Positions 34,135 to 42,552 of a DNA stretch of 64,000 bases are shown here, piece after piece; the first letter of the stretch is position 1; each line of letters opens with the position of its first letter. Source of the DNA: Sulfurimonas sp. HSL3-7. GTDB taxonomy: Bacteria > Campylobacterota > Campylobacteria > Campylobacterales > Sulfurimonadaceae. The position numbers were made by a program, and so were the translations under genes. The DNA is taken from NCBI RefSeq assembly GCF_039645985.1, contig NZ_CP147919.1:434001-498000 (forward strand), read 5' to 3'. The notes below the pieces were generated by a model that saw only the letters and a list, made by a program, of their open reading frames with translations, was not told the origin of the DNA and searched no databases.

Positions 34135-35334
34135 ATGTTTAAAATCGGATTCTCGCTTCTTCTTCTGGCTACCCTGAGTTACGGTTCAGCACCAGAAGCA
34201 GCCCCTGAGCTCAATCAAAAATACCACGATTCAAGCAGCTGTAAAAGTTGTCATATGCCGATCGTCAAACAGTGGAGCACGTCGTATCACGCTAAGTCGC
34301 ATTACGGAAGCGACGAGTATCTTCGTGCTTCGATGGATTATGTAAAACGTAAAACGCGTAAACCTATCAATGCGGTCAAAGTGCAGTGTGCAGTGTGCCA
34401 TAATCCCCGTATCGCCGTAACAGAGACAGGTATCGATTATCAGATCGCCGCGGTGATGAAGCTGGACAAAGGCTCAGAAGTCAACAAAGCGGTTGCAAGC
34501 GATGCGCTTGCGGAGGGGATCAACTGTCTTGTCTGTCACAACATCGACAAGGTACATGATGGTCTGCCACCTGAAAAACGGGGGATCCACCGTATCAGCT
34601 GGAACCCCGTCGGGGTTATGAGCGGTCCGTTTGAGGATGCAAATTCGCCGTATCACAAGACCCAGTATCGTGACTTTTTCGGCAAGGATTCCAAAAAACT
34701 CTGTTTTGTCTGTCATGCCAACGACCGTTCGGAAACCGGTCTGGTCTTTGCCAATACCAAAGATGAGTACAAAGAGACAACGAAACAGTGCGCCGATTGC
34801 CATATGAGCCCAAAACGAGAGGGGGTGGCAAGTACCCTGGCTACCGAAAACGGTAAAGCGAAAAAACGCATGGTCCGCGAACACCGTTTTGCCGGCGCGC
34901 ATACAACATCGATGTGGGAAGGTGCCTTGAGCCTTGTCGGCAAAAAAGAGGGTAACAAGCTGAAACTTACACTCGTGAATGAAAACCCGCACAATATACC
35001 GACCGGTTTCGGAGCAAGAGAACTGCTTATTGATATCGTCTATCAGTCCGGAAGTGCGGTTGTCGAGAGTAAACAGATCTCGTTGACGCAGCACTATACA
35101 GACAAACGCGGTAAAGACACGATCCCGCATCTCGCAGTCGAAGCGACAAAAAATCTTTCGATCCCTGCAAATTCAGAGCGGACCTTTGCTGTTGACATTC
35201 CAAAGGGCGTAGGCAATGCTGTCGTTACCGTCTCTTACAGATTGGTGAATGATCGGATCAGAAAGTTGTTGAAATTGAAAGAGAAACAGTGGGGAGAGAA
35301 AAAGTTTATTACCAAAGCGAATATCCGCTTCTAA
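34135..35334 (+). CDS. periplasmic pentaheme cytochrome c
   Basis: 399 residues. Signal peptide 1-17, then five CxxCH sites: CKSCH, CAVCH, CLVCH, CFVCH and CADCH, all within the first 230 residues. The C-terminal 150 residues are heme-free and beta-rich (SLVGKKEGNKLKLTLVNENPH...), like the immunoglobulin-type domain attached to some cytochrome c554-family proteins. It could donate electrons to, or be part of, a periplasmic reductase or oxidase. It is monocistronic: the 250-bp upstream gap has a TATAAT and an ATATCGT/ACGATAT inverted repeat, and a hairpin follows the stop. Confidence 0.88.
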   Translation: MFKIGFSLLLLATLSYGSAPEAAPELNQKYHDSSSCKSCHMPIVKQWSTSYHAKSHYGSDEYLRASMDYVKRKTRKPINAVKVQCAVCHNPRIAVTETGIDYQIAAVMKLDKGSEVNKAVASDALAEGINCLVCHNIDKVHDGLPPEKRGIHRISWNPVGVMSGPFEDANSPYHKTQYRDFFGKDSKKLCFVCHANDRSETGLVFANTKDEYKETTKQCADCHMSPKREGVASTLATENGKAKKRMVREHRFAGAHTTSMWEGALSLVGKKEGNKLKLTLVNENPHNIPTGFGARELLIDIVYQSGSAVVESKQISLTQHYTDKRGKDTIPHLAVEATKNLSIPANSERTFAVDIPKGVGNAVVTVSYRLVNDRIRKLLKLKEKQWGEKKFITKANIRF

Positions 35335-35352
35335 AGAGGGATACCCCTCTTT
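35333..35352. terminator. hairpin between convergent genes
   Basis: Perfect stem AAAGAGGG/CCCTCTTT with a 4-base loop, beginning in the pentaheme cytochrome stop codon; T-rich on both strands, so likely a bidirectional terminator. Confidence 0.65.
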
Positions 35353-35356
35353 ACGA

Positions 35357-35563
35357 TTAACCGCGCATCTGCATCGTGATCAGAAAGTTTTCACCTTCTT
35401 GTCTGACGGCAAACTGGTGCTTACCACAGAAATCGTCATTCATCTTGCGTGCCAGTTCCCCCGCCTCGATCAGGGCAAGGTCTTTATCGTCGTAGCTGTA
35501 TTCCGGTGACATATTGGCACGACGGACGCAGCCACACTCTCTTTCTATAATAACTTTATACAT
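35357..35563 (-). CDS. conserved small cytoplasmic protein
   Basis: 68 residues, starting MYKVIIERECGCVRRA and ending in a beta strand FLITMQMRG. Three cysteines (CGC and a later single Cys). No signal peptide. RBS AAGGAAAAA lies upstream. It looks like a conserved Campylobacterota protein of unknown function; the short alpha/beta pattern does not reveal a fold. Lies between the pentaheme cytochrome and trpS. Confidence 0.7.
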   Translation of the reverse strand: MYKVIIERECGCVRRANMSPEYSYDDKDLALIEAGELARKMNDDFCGKHQFAVRQEGENFLITMQMRG

Positions 35564-35650
35564 ATTTTTCCTTCTTGATGATTTTGCGAAGTATAGTTAA
35601 AGAGATTTAAGAGGAGATAAGGAGCTTACGCTCCCTGGGCAGATTAAGAT

Positions 35651-36616
35651 TTAGTACGTAATACCGGTCGCTTCACGGACTTTTTCGATGATAGGCAAGG
35701 CGACTTTACGTGCCTTGGCTGCACCAAAGGCAAGGATTTCACGCACTTCATCCTGGTGGCTTTCAAAATATTCACGTTTCTCTCGATAGGGGCGGAAATA
35801 CTCCCAGATCACATCATGAAGGTAGAGTTTGAAGTGGCCGTGCCCTTCGCCGCCGCGTCTGTAGCGTTGCTGAAGTTCGGTAAGCTCCTGGGGATTCAAA
35901 AAGAGTCTGGCGATATTGTAGACATTACAGTTTTCAAACTCTTTCGGCTCTTCCAGGGGGACGGCTTCAGTGACGATCTTCTTGACTGTTTTGAGCTGCT
36001 TTTTCTCTTCACCGAAGATATTGATAGTATTGCCGTAGGATTTGGACATCTTTTGACCATCGATGCCGGGAACGGTTGCCACATTGTCATCGACACGGTG
36101 TTCCGGGATCACGAAAATATCGCCATGCTGATTGTTGAACTTGGTTGCGATGTCACGCGCCATCTCAACATGCTGGATCTGATCTTTTCCTACCGGAATG
36201 ACCTCTGAATTGAAAAGAAGAATATCAGCGGCCATCAGAACAGGATAAGAGAAGAGGTTATGCTGACTTGCCAGACCTTTTGCCGTTTTGTCTTTGTAGC
36301 TGTGACCGCGCTCCAGAAGTCCCATCGGAGTAAAGGCAGAGAGCGCCCAGTAAAGCTCAAGCACCTCTTTGACATCGGACTGCACCCAGAAGGTCGATTT
36401 TTGCGGATCCATTCCCAGGGCCAAAAAGTCGATTGCAGCCTGCATAGTCAATGAGGCAAGACGCTCACCATCGCTCACGCTGGTCATTGCATGATAGTTG
36501 GCAATGAAGGCAAATACCTCGCTGTTGTCTTGTGAATCGATCATCTGCTTTATTGAACCAAAGTAATTGCCGATATGAAGATCGCCAGAAGATTGTATTC
36601 CAGTTAAAACACGCAC
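35651..36616 (-). CDS. trpS: tryptophanyl-tRNA synthetase
   Basis: 321 residues from GTG at 36616 (VRVLTGIQSSGDLHIGN), with AAGGAG spaced correctly; an in-frame ATG further upstream lies before that RBS and is unlikely. Class I synthetase with HIGN (family HIGH), the KMSKS loop in GQKMSKSYGN and the tryptophan-binding DQIQHVEMARDIA stretch. Length is normal for the bacterial enzyme. Monocistronic, with a TATAAT on the minus strand upstream. Confidence 0.96.
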   Translation of the reverse strand: MRVLTGIQSSGDLHIGNYFGSIKQMIDSQDNSEVFAFIANYHAMTSVSDGERLASLTMQAAIDFLALGMDPQKSTFWVQSDVKEVLELYWALSAFTPMGLLERGHSYKDKTAKGLASQHNLFSYPVLMAADILLFNSEVIPVGKDQIQHVEMARDIATKFNNQHGDIFVIPEHRVDDNVATVPGIDGQKMSKSYGNTINIFGEEKKQLKTVKKIVTEAVPLEEPKEFENCNVYNIARLFLNPQELTELQQRYRRGGEGHGHFKLYLHDVIWEYFRPYREKREYFESHQDEVREILAFGAAKARKVALPIIEKVREATGITY

Positions 36617-36754
36617 ATATACTCCTTGAACTAATTGCAAAATTATAGCCAATTAGCCTCTATTTACTATTATTTGGAACGCAAGCCACGCTTTGTCAAT
36701 TTTTTATTAGAATAGATGTGATATTCTTAAAAATATTAAATAAAAGGATTCATT

Positions 36755-37090
36755 ATGAATGTTCAAATTCGTACCAAAGATATTACTTTAAACGACAGCA
36801 CAAAAGCGCACATAGAGGCAGCAATCGAACAATTTAAAAAATTCAGTATGGATATTACAACTACAAATGTCGTTTTGACAAAAGAAAAAAACGGTGTGGG
36901 TGTCGAATTTGAATTCCATATTGCACACAATACGCCGATCGTTATCAATCAAAGTGACCGCGATCTTGATGCGGCTATCGATGTGGCGATCGACCGTGCT
37001 AGCAAAGCGCTCCGCCGTATGCATGATAAAAATACAGATCACCGCACTGTTTCGATCAAAGATCTGGAAGTCGAAGAACAAGAAGTATAA
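36755..37090 (+). CDS. hpf: ribosome hibernation promoting factor (short form)
   Basis: 111 residues with the beta-alpha-beta-beta-beta-alpha fold of the HPF/RaiA family: NVQIRTKDITLNDSTKAHIEAA at the N-terminus and the basic DLDAAIDVAIDRASKALRR helix at the end. It binds the 30S decoding centre when growth stops. There is no C-terminal dimerisation domain, so this is the short type. An extended -10 (TGATATTCT) and RBS AAAGG precede it. Confidence 0.92.
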   Translation: MNVQIRTKDITLNDSTKAHIEAAIEQFKKFSMDITTTNVVLTKEKNGVGVEFEFHIAHNTPIVINQSDRDLDAAIDVAIDRASKALRRMHDKNTDHRTVSIKDLEVEEQEV

Positions 37091-37259
37091 TCTTCCAAAC
37101 TGCGTATCCTGCAAACAAAGGTTGACTTTAGACTGCTAAGTGCGAAGTCAACCGTTCTTTCTCTCAGTTGAAATAATGATAATATATATATCGCAGTCAT
37201 TTTACCTACTAATATAAAAAATCTTGTAGATATCTCTACGTTTAAAGCAAAGGATTATT

Positions 37260-37691
37260 ATGGATAAGATAAAAGTTGTCTGCCCGCATTGCGGCCAGGT
37301 CAATGCAATCCCTTTTAAAGCGTCTTATAACAAGGCAAATTGCGGCGGGTGCAAAGGTTCTCTTCTTGACACAAAGCCGATCCAGCTTGAGGCGTCTACG
37401 TTTGATCATCATCTTGTAAACAGCGATATTCCTGTCGTTGTAGACTTCTGGGCGCCTTGGTGCGGCCCCTGCCGCATGATGGCGCCTGCTTTTGAAGAGG
37501 CAGCGCGAGCCTTTGTTCTAAAAGCGCGTTTTGCCAAACTCAACACCGAAGAGCACCAAGAACCTTCTGCCCGTTTCGCCATCCGCTCTATCCCGACGAT
37601 GATCATTTTTAAAAACGGCAAAGAGCTTGATCGCGTCTCCGGCGCATTAAGTTCTGAGCAGATCAAGCAGTGGGTAGGGCAGTTTATATAA
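37260..37691 (+). CDS. thioredoxin with N-terminal zinc ribbon (TrxC type)
   Basis: 143 residues. The N-terminal 35 residues contain two CxxC pairs (CPHC and CGGC), a zinc ribbon as in thioredoxin 2. The thioredoxin domain has the active site WCGPC (about residues 64-68) and the cis-proline in RSIPTM. It reduces cytosolic disulfides and is often linked to oxidative stress. Monocistronic; the following gene has its own promoter immediately downstream. Confidence 0.92.
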   Translation: MDKIKVVCPHCGQVNAIPFKASYNKANCGGCKGSLLDTKPIQLEASTFDHHLVNSDIPVVVDFWAPWCGPCRMMAPAFEEAARAFVLKARFAKLNTEEHQEPSARFAIRSIPTMIIFKNGKELDRVSGALSSEQIKQWVGQFI

Positions 37692-37725
37692 ACGCCTTCG
37701 ACAGGGGTATTTTGCCCTCTTTTGC

Positions 37726-37731
37726 TATAAT
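37726..37731 (+). promoter_or_regulatory. extended -10 box before the ATT-start gene
   Basis: TGCTATAAT; predicted transcription start near 37738, leaving just enough leader for the GAGGAG RBS at 37746-37751. Confidence 0.55.
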
Positions 37732-37757
37732 TCCTCAACTATTTTGAGGAGTCTTCC

Positions 37758-38387
37758 ATTCGTTTTATATTATTACTGCCTTTTCTTTTGTTGATGACAC
37801 TTCATGCAGGAAGTATTGTGAATGAGGAGCAGGTATATTCGATTCGTTTAGGCGGCGGTTTTGCTGACAGCAATGATCTTGGAGAGATTCTTCTCGGTGA
37901 TTGGAACCGCTACCCGAAAGACACGTCCGTAATCAATCTGGATGCCGGCTGGTGTTTTGTTGAAAATATGTCAGACCTTCCATTGGACTGGTACCTGAAA
38001 GGGGGTGTCTCGTACTTTGACGAGAACGGTTACGCGGACGATATTTTAGAAATCACGCTCTATGTCAAAGTCTACTGGAAGATTGATTTTTTACAAAACC
38101 GTGTACGTTTGGGTCTTGGTGAGGGACTTTCCCTTGCTAACGAGGTTCCGATTGTGGAAATAGACGATGCTCGAAAGGGCGATGGTACGTTGGACCCTAC
38201 GTCGAAGTTTTTGAATTATCTTGATATCTCTGCCGATCTGGACCTGGGACGACTGCTGCATGTCGAAAGCCTGAGAGACCTCTATCTTGGCTATACCCTT
38301 AAACACCGTTCCGGCATATTCGGTGTTTTCAACAGGGTCCATGGCGGTTCGAACTACAATATGCTTACATTAGAGAAAAACTTTTAA
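37758..38387 (+). CDS. exported beta-rich protein, probable ATT start
   Basis: About 210 residues. The frame has no ATG, GTG or TTG between its upstream stop (37728) and a TTG at 37788, but ATT at 37758 lies 6 bases after a perfect GAGGAG. From there the protein starts MRFILLLPFLLLMTLHA, a textbook signal peptide, which any later start would destroy. The mature chain is made of alternating strands with Gly/aromatic pattern (IRLGGGFADSND, LDWYLKGGVSYF, LYLGYTLKHRSGIFG) and ends in Phe, suggesting a small outer-membrane or acyloxyacyl hydrolase-like (PagL-like) barrel; the HRSG segment is suggestive but not proof. Followed by hemJ after 9 bp. Confidence 0.75.
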   Translation: MRFILLLPFLLLMTLHAGSIVNEEQVYSIRLGGGFADSNDLGEILLGDWNRYPKDTSVINLDAGWCFVENMSDLPLDWYLKGGVSYFDENGYADDILEITLYVKVYWKIDFLQNRVRLGLGEGLSLANEVPIVEIDDARKGDGTLDPTSKFLNYLDISADLDLGRLLHVESLRDLYLGYTLKHRSGIFGVFNRVHGGSNYNMLTLEKNF

Positions 38388-38396
38388 AGGATAACA

Positions 38397-38828
38397 ATGT
38401 ATCAATGGGTTTTATGGTTTCACATTATTTCGATGGTCACCTGGTTCGCAGTGCTTTTCTATCTACCGCGTCTTTTCGTCTATCATGCAGAAAATGCAGA
38501 GAATAAAGGCTTTATAGAGGTTGTAAAAGTGATGGAGATGAAGATATACCGCTATATCGGCGTGCCGGGGTTCTGGGCAACACTGTTATCGGGTATTACG
38601 CTGATCGTCATCTACCCGACCAATATCTTTGCTACCGGCGGCTGGTTTCACGCGAAACTCTTCTTTGTCGTGATCCTGATCGCCTACTTCTTCTCTCTGG
38701 GAAGACTGCGTCTGAAGCTGCTGAATGACAGTTGTACAAAAAGTGGTAAATTCTTTCGTATCTATAATGAAGTGCCGACGATCCTGCTGCTTCTGATCGT
38801 CGCGATGGTGGTCGTAAAACCGTTTTAA
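38397..38828 (+). CDS. hemJ: protoporphyrinogen IX oxidase HemJ
   Basis: 143 residues with four membrane helices. The opening YQWVLWFHIISMVTWFAVLFYLPRLFVYH has the conserved heme-ligand histidine and the tryptophan pattern of the HemJ (UPF0093) family; KIYRYIGVPGF and GWFHAKL follow. It oxidises protoporphyrinogen IX to protoporphyrin IX in the inner membrane, passing electrons to the respiratory chain. Co-transcribed with the exported protein before it and convergent with der. Confidence 0.92.
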   Translation: MYQWVLWFHIISMVTWFAVLFYLPRLFVYHAENAENKGFIEVVKVMEMKIYRYIGVPGFWATLLSGITLIVIYPTNIFATGGWFHAKLFFVVILIAYFFSLGRLRLKLLNDSCTKSGKFFRIYNEVPTILLLLIVAMVVVKPF

Positions 38829-38842
38829 GACGCGTTCGCGGA

Positions 38843-40378
38843 TCAGCGTTTGAGACGACGCTTTTCGTTTTTCGCCTTTGCTTTGAAAAGAATAGGGACA
38901 CCCTCGAAGTTGAAAGCCTCTCGCAGCTGGTTGGTAAGGTAGCGGCGGTAGGTGAAGTGCAACCCTTTTGGCTTGTTCATGATCAGCGCGATGCGCGGCG
39001 GTCGGATGTCGTACTGTGTCGCAAAGTAGATGCGTATCATCTGCCCGTTCATCGAAGGGAGGTGGTGCTTGCGTTGCGCCCATTCAAGCACTTCATTAAG
39101 TTTAGACGTTGAGATGCGCTGTGAGTAGTTCTCGTTGATCTCCAGCAGTTTGTCATAGATCTTCTGAACGCGCTGGCCGCTCTGCGCCGAGATCGTGATG
39201 ATCGGAGCATAGTGTAAAAACTTAAATCGGTCCCGTATATCCTGTACGATCTGCTGGTATTTCTCACCGTCAACGATATCCCATTTGTTCAGTACGATCA
39301 AACAGGCCATCCTGTTCTGGTCGATCAGCCCGGCGATCTTTTCGTCAAGCTCCTTGAACGGTTCGGAAGCATCAAGGACGAGTAGGGCGATATCGGCATC
39401 TTCGAGCATCGCTTCGGTCCGCATCAGGGCATATTTTTCTATTCCCAGGATCTTGCCGCGTTTGCGGACGCCGGCTGTGTCGATAAAGGTGATCTCCTTA
39501 TCTTTGTATTCCACCGTTTCGTCGATAGGGTCGATGGTGGTACCCGCTACGGAGCTGACAACCGAACGTTCTTCATGGAGCAGGGCATTAAGTAGAGAAC
39601 TTTTCCCTACGTTGACACGGCCGATAATCGCAACGCGCATCTTGTTGAGCGCCTCTTCGTCGTATTCGCGGATCGCCTCTTTGTCCTCAAGCATCTCTTC
39701 GGCTTCAAATTCTTCGGCCTCTTCGAGTCCTTCATAATATTCTTGCAACGGGTTGAAATAGCCGTCGTCCTCATCCTCGATCTCTTCAAAGAAGTCGTCG
39801 TCAAAATCCTCTTCCTCTTCTAGGGGAGCAGCTTCCTCCTCCTCTTCCTGGAGAGGACTCTCTTCGGTAAGACGCTCTTCTTCCGGCTCTTTTTCGGGCA
39901 GCTGCTCCTCTATCCACTCCAGAAGAGCATTTATGTGACGGTTGTGCGAGACGGAGATGCCGAAGATATTGTCGCAGCCAAACTCGTAATAGTCCCAGAC
40001 CTTCTCCATCATCTTGTCGTTGTCGATCTTGTTGACGACAAGCGCCATGGTTTTACCCATCTCCTGAAGCTCATAGAAGAACGCTTTGTCCTCTTCTTCG
40101 GGTAGGCTTTTTCCATCCACCATATAGAGGATGATATCGGCTTCATGGGCCGCTTTAATCGACATCTTTTTGATGGCATCGAAAAGCTCGTTTCCTTCAT
40201 CAAGCCCGCCGGTATCGAGGATTTCCACCTCTTTATCGCCAAGCTCCAGTATGCGGCGTTTGATATCGCGTGTTGTTCCCGCCTGTTCAGAGGTGATGGC
40301 ATCACGCTGTTTGAGCAGACGGTTAAAAAAGGAGCTTTTGCCCACATTCGGACGGCCGATAATGGCAAGTTTTTTCAT
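38843..40378 (-). CDS. der: ribosome-assembly GTPase Der (EngA)
   Basis: 511 residues with two tandem GTPase domains: G1 GRPNVGKSS (8-16) and GRVNVGKSS (253-261), DTGG and DTAG G3 boxes, and NKID and NKWD G4 boxes, then the KH-like domain with RKHHLPSMNG. Der acts in 50S subunit maturation. The linker between the two G domains is very long and acidic (residues about 161-246, more than half Glu/Asp), explaining the larger size than the usual 440-490. It is monocistronic, with a minus-strand -10 about 170 bp upstream. Confidence 0.96.
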   Translation of the reverse strand: MKKLAIIGRPNVGKSSFFNRLLKQRDAITSEQAGTTRDIKRRILELGDKEVEILDTGGLDEGNELFDAIKKMSIKAAHEADIILYMVDGKSLPEEEDKAFFYELQEMGKTMALVVNKIDNDKMMEKVWDYYEFGCDNIFGISVSHNRHINALLEWIEEQLPEKEPEEERLTEESPLQEEEEEAAPLEEEEDFDDDFFEEIEDEDDGYFNPLQEYYEGLEEAEEFEAEEMLEDKEAIREYDEEALNKMRVAIIGRVNVGKSSLLNALLHEERSVVSSVAGTTIDPIDETVEYKDKEITFIDTAGVRKRGKILGIEKYALMRTEAMLEDADIALLVLDASEPFKELDEKIAGLIDQNRMACLIVLNKWDIVDGEKYQQIVQDIRDRFKFLHYAPIITISAQSGQRVQKIYDKLLEINENYSQRISTSKLNEVLEWAQRKHHLPSMNGQMIRIYFATQYDIRPPRIALIMNKPKGLHFTYRRYLTNQLREAFNFEGVPILFKAKAKNEKRRLKR

Positions 40379-40548
40379 AAGTTATATCTTTAATTGAGAT
40401 GTAATGGCCAGTCGGGGAGGCGGGAGGATAAGAGTGTATACGATTATCTAAATATAAAAACCAAAGTACCTGTTATCGGTACTGCTTTTATGTTTCTTCA
40501 TATAAAGAGAGAAGAGCCCTAACCCAAAACTGACGAATTGTTGATGTA

Positions 40549-40554
40549 ATTATA
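40549..40554 (-). promoter_or_regulatory. probable der -10 box
   Basis: GCTATAAT on the minus strand, which would give a der leader of about 160 nt. Confidence 0.4.
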
Positions 40555-40612
40555 GCGAAATGAGGAAAATAGTGTGTGTGGGCCCAAGCCTTGGGCTTGG
40601 GATGGGTCTCTT

Positions 40613-41206
40613 TTATTTGGTCTCAAACTCTTTTTCAAGATTTTCAAGTGCATTTTTAGCCTGGAACTGCTGCCATAATGCATCCTGGTTTTTGAAACTT
40701 GAGACAACACTCTCTTTGGCCGAAGTGTTGACACTCTCTTTGGTCACACCCATAAGAAGGTAGATGTCACTGTTTTCAGGATGCTGCCAGTAGGCGAGCT
40801 GTTTGGAACCGTTAAGCGTTACTTTTGCTACCTGCTTGGAGACCTGGCTGGAGACGGTGTCGACGGTTTCACCTTCGGCGATACCGGTTGAACGGGTGAA
40901 GGTCTCGACCTTGTCTTTGACGAGTGTTTCGATCTGCTGTGCAAGGTTTGAACGCCCGTTGGCCATAGCATTTCTGCGTGTAAAACCAGCGCCGGCTTTT
41001 GACATCTTGGCTGTTCCTACAGAGGTGATCATATCATCATACCCATCGACCATACCGCATGCCCAAGAGGGTGCTTCGGCTTTGTCAATAGTACATTCGG
41101 CCATCGGTACCGGTGCAGCTACGGGTTTTGGCTCTTCACCGCCACAACCGCTAAAGACAACCAGCATAAGGGCTGCAAGTGTTGAAGAAACTAAAATTTT
41201 TGTCAT
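40613..41206 (-). CDS. LPP20 family lipoprotein
   Basis: 197 residues. Lipobox VVFSGC (Cys21) after a hydrophobic leader, a proline-rich stretch, then the conserved LPP20 body with SVGTAKMSKAGAGFTRRNAMANGRSNLAQQIE. The family is named after the Helicobacter surface lipoprotein; function is unknown though it is widely kept in Campylobacterota. Monocistronic. A palindrome GCCCAAG-C-CTTGGGC (40582-40596) lies just after its stop and may terminate transcription, although no T run follows. Confidence 0.88.
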   Translation of the reverse strand: MTKILVSSTLAALMLVVFSGCGGEEPKPVAAPVPMAECTIDKAEAPSWACGMVDGYDDMITSVGTAKMSKAGAGFTRRNAMANGRSNLAQQIETLVKDKVETFTRSTGIAEGETVDTVSSQVSKQVAKVTLNGSKQLAYWQHPENSDIYLLMGVTKESVNTSAKESVVSSFKNQDALWQQFQAKNALENLEKEFETK

Positions 41207-41272
41207 TGCTTATCCTTGGAATAAATTGCCTAGATTATAGAAGTTTGCCTCTTAAAGGTTAATGAGCCGGCA

Positions 41273-42481
41273 TTAACTTATGACGCTTTCGGGCATACTT
41301 TCCACATAAAGCGATTGAGACGGAAAGGCGAAAGAGGCACCATTATTCTCGACGATCGCCATCAGCTCTAGATTGATACGTTCTCTTACCTGCATGTATT
41401 CGCCCCATTGCGTTGTTTTGGTAAAGAAGTAACAGAAGATACCAAGTGCGCTCTCTTGAAACTCTGTAAAATGGACATAGATGGTTTCTTGATGGATGTC
41501 ATCGTCATGATGCAGCATCTCCCGAATCTCTTCGAGGATCTGACGCATCTGCAGCGATGTGGTTGAATAGGTTAACCCGAGTGTCATTTTGATACGGCGT
41601 TTATGCATCTCTGACCAGTTTAAGATCGCAGTGTTGGCGATATTGCCGTTGGGTACACTGACAAGAGCCTGGGCAAAAGTCCGTACCTTGGTCGAACGGA
41701 TACCGATATGCTCGATCGTGCCCTCCACTTCAGGGGTCTTGATCCAGTCGCCTACCTTAAACGGCTGATCGGTAAATATGACCATGGAGCCAAAAAAGTT
41801 GCTTGCCGTATCTTTGGCGGCCAGAGCAAAAGCCATACCGACAAGACCGAGTGAAGCGATAAAACCGGTGACATTGATCCCCCATGTGGAGAGAATGTTC
41901 ATTCCCGCTATGATCAGGACGATTGCTTTTAAAATAGTGAGCAAAAGCTTGGCGAGGGTGATGCCGTTATCGGTTTTGATGCGTTTTTCCATCAGTTCAT
42001 CCGAACTTTGGAAAAGGGCGACAATACGATAAAGCACCCAGGCCAAAAGGGCAATGGTCAAGGTTGTTATGGTATGTGATATCGTTGTCGAAACATCCTC
42101 GTGGAAGGTAAGAAAACTGAAGGCAACATTAAAGCCTAAGATGATCATCCCAAAGGCAAACGGACGTTGAAGAAGATGGAAGATCTGATCATCGAGTTCG
42201 GTCTCTGTTTTGTTTACCCATTTTAGTGCAAGAAGGGTTACCGCCCTTGAGAGCTGTTTGCGCAATGCCAAAAAGAGTAAAAAGATGATCAGTGCCGAGG
42301 CCCATTTTGCAAGTGAGTTCCCAAAAAGGGTGATAGCGAAGAAGTTGACCACCTCCTGAGGGATAGGAAGTTTGGCGATGATAATCTCTTCAATACTGTC
42401 ATGCAAGGCGTGTGTCATCTTCGTGACATCGGTGACTTCGACAAAGGTGTCTGTAATGTCCGTCGTTCTATTTGTATCCAT
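41273..42481 (-). CDS. small-conductance mechanosensitive channel (MscS family)
   Basis: 402 residues. N-terminal membrane helices (about 50-190), then the pore helix with alternating Gly/Ala in GFIASLGLVGMAFALAAKDTASNFFGS, followed by the MscS beta domain (QPFKVGDWIKTPEVEGTIEHIGIRSTKVRT). The channel opens under membrane tension to release solutes on osmotic downshock. The final segment around FYFFTKT is family-like. Monocistronic. Confidence 0.93.
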   Translation of the reverse strand: MDTNRTTDITDTFVEVTDVTKMTHALHDSIEEIIIAKLPIPQEVVNFFAITLFGNSLAKWASALIIFLLFLALRKQLSRAVTLLALKWVNKTETELDDQIFHLLQRPFAFGMIILGFNVAFSFLTFHEDVSTTISHTITTLTIALLAWVLYRIVALFQSSDELMEKRIKTDNGITLAKLLLTILKAIVLIIAGMNILSTWGINVTGFIASLGLVGMAFALAAKDTASNFFGSMVIFTDQPFKVGDWIKTPEVEGTIEHIGIRSTKVRTFAQALVSVPNGNIANTAILNWSEMHKRRIKMTLGLTYSTTSLQMRQILEEIREMLHHDDDIHQETIYVHFTEFQESALGIFCYFFTKTTQWGEYMQVRERINLELMAIVENNGASFAFPSQSLYVESMPESVIS

Positions 42482-42552
42482 GGTATATCCTGCATTTGGA
42501 ATGCAAAATAATAGCTATTTTATTTTAAAGAGGGACTTGTCGCAGCAGAATG

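Noticed and set aside
39285-39737. Serine-rich ORF opposite der
   Set aside because: It mirrors the acidic linker and GTPase codons of der; low-complexity antisense shadow without RBS.
40582-40596. GCCCAAG-C-CTTGGGC palindrome as a firm terminator of LPP20
   Set aside because: The stem is good, but the minus strand continues with ACACAC and no T run, so it is only mentioned within the LPP20 entry.
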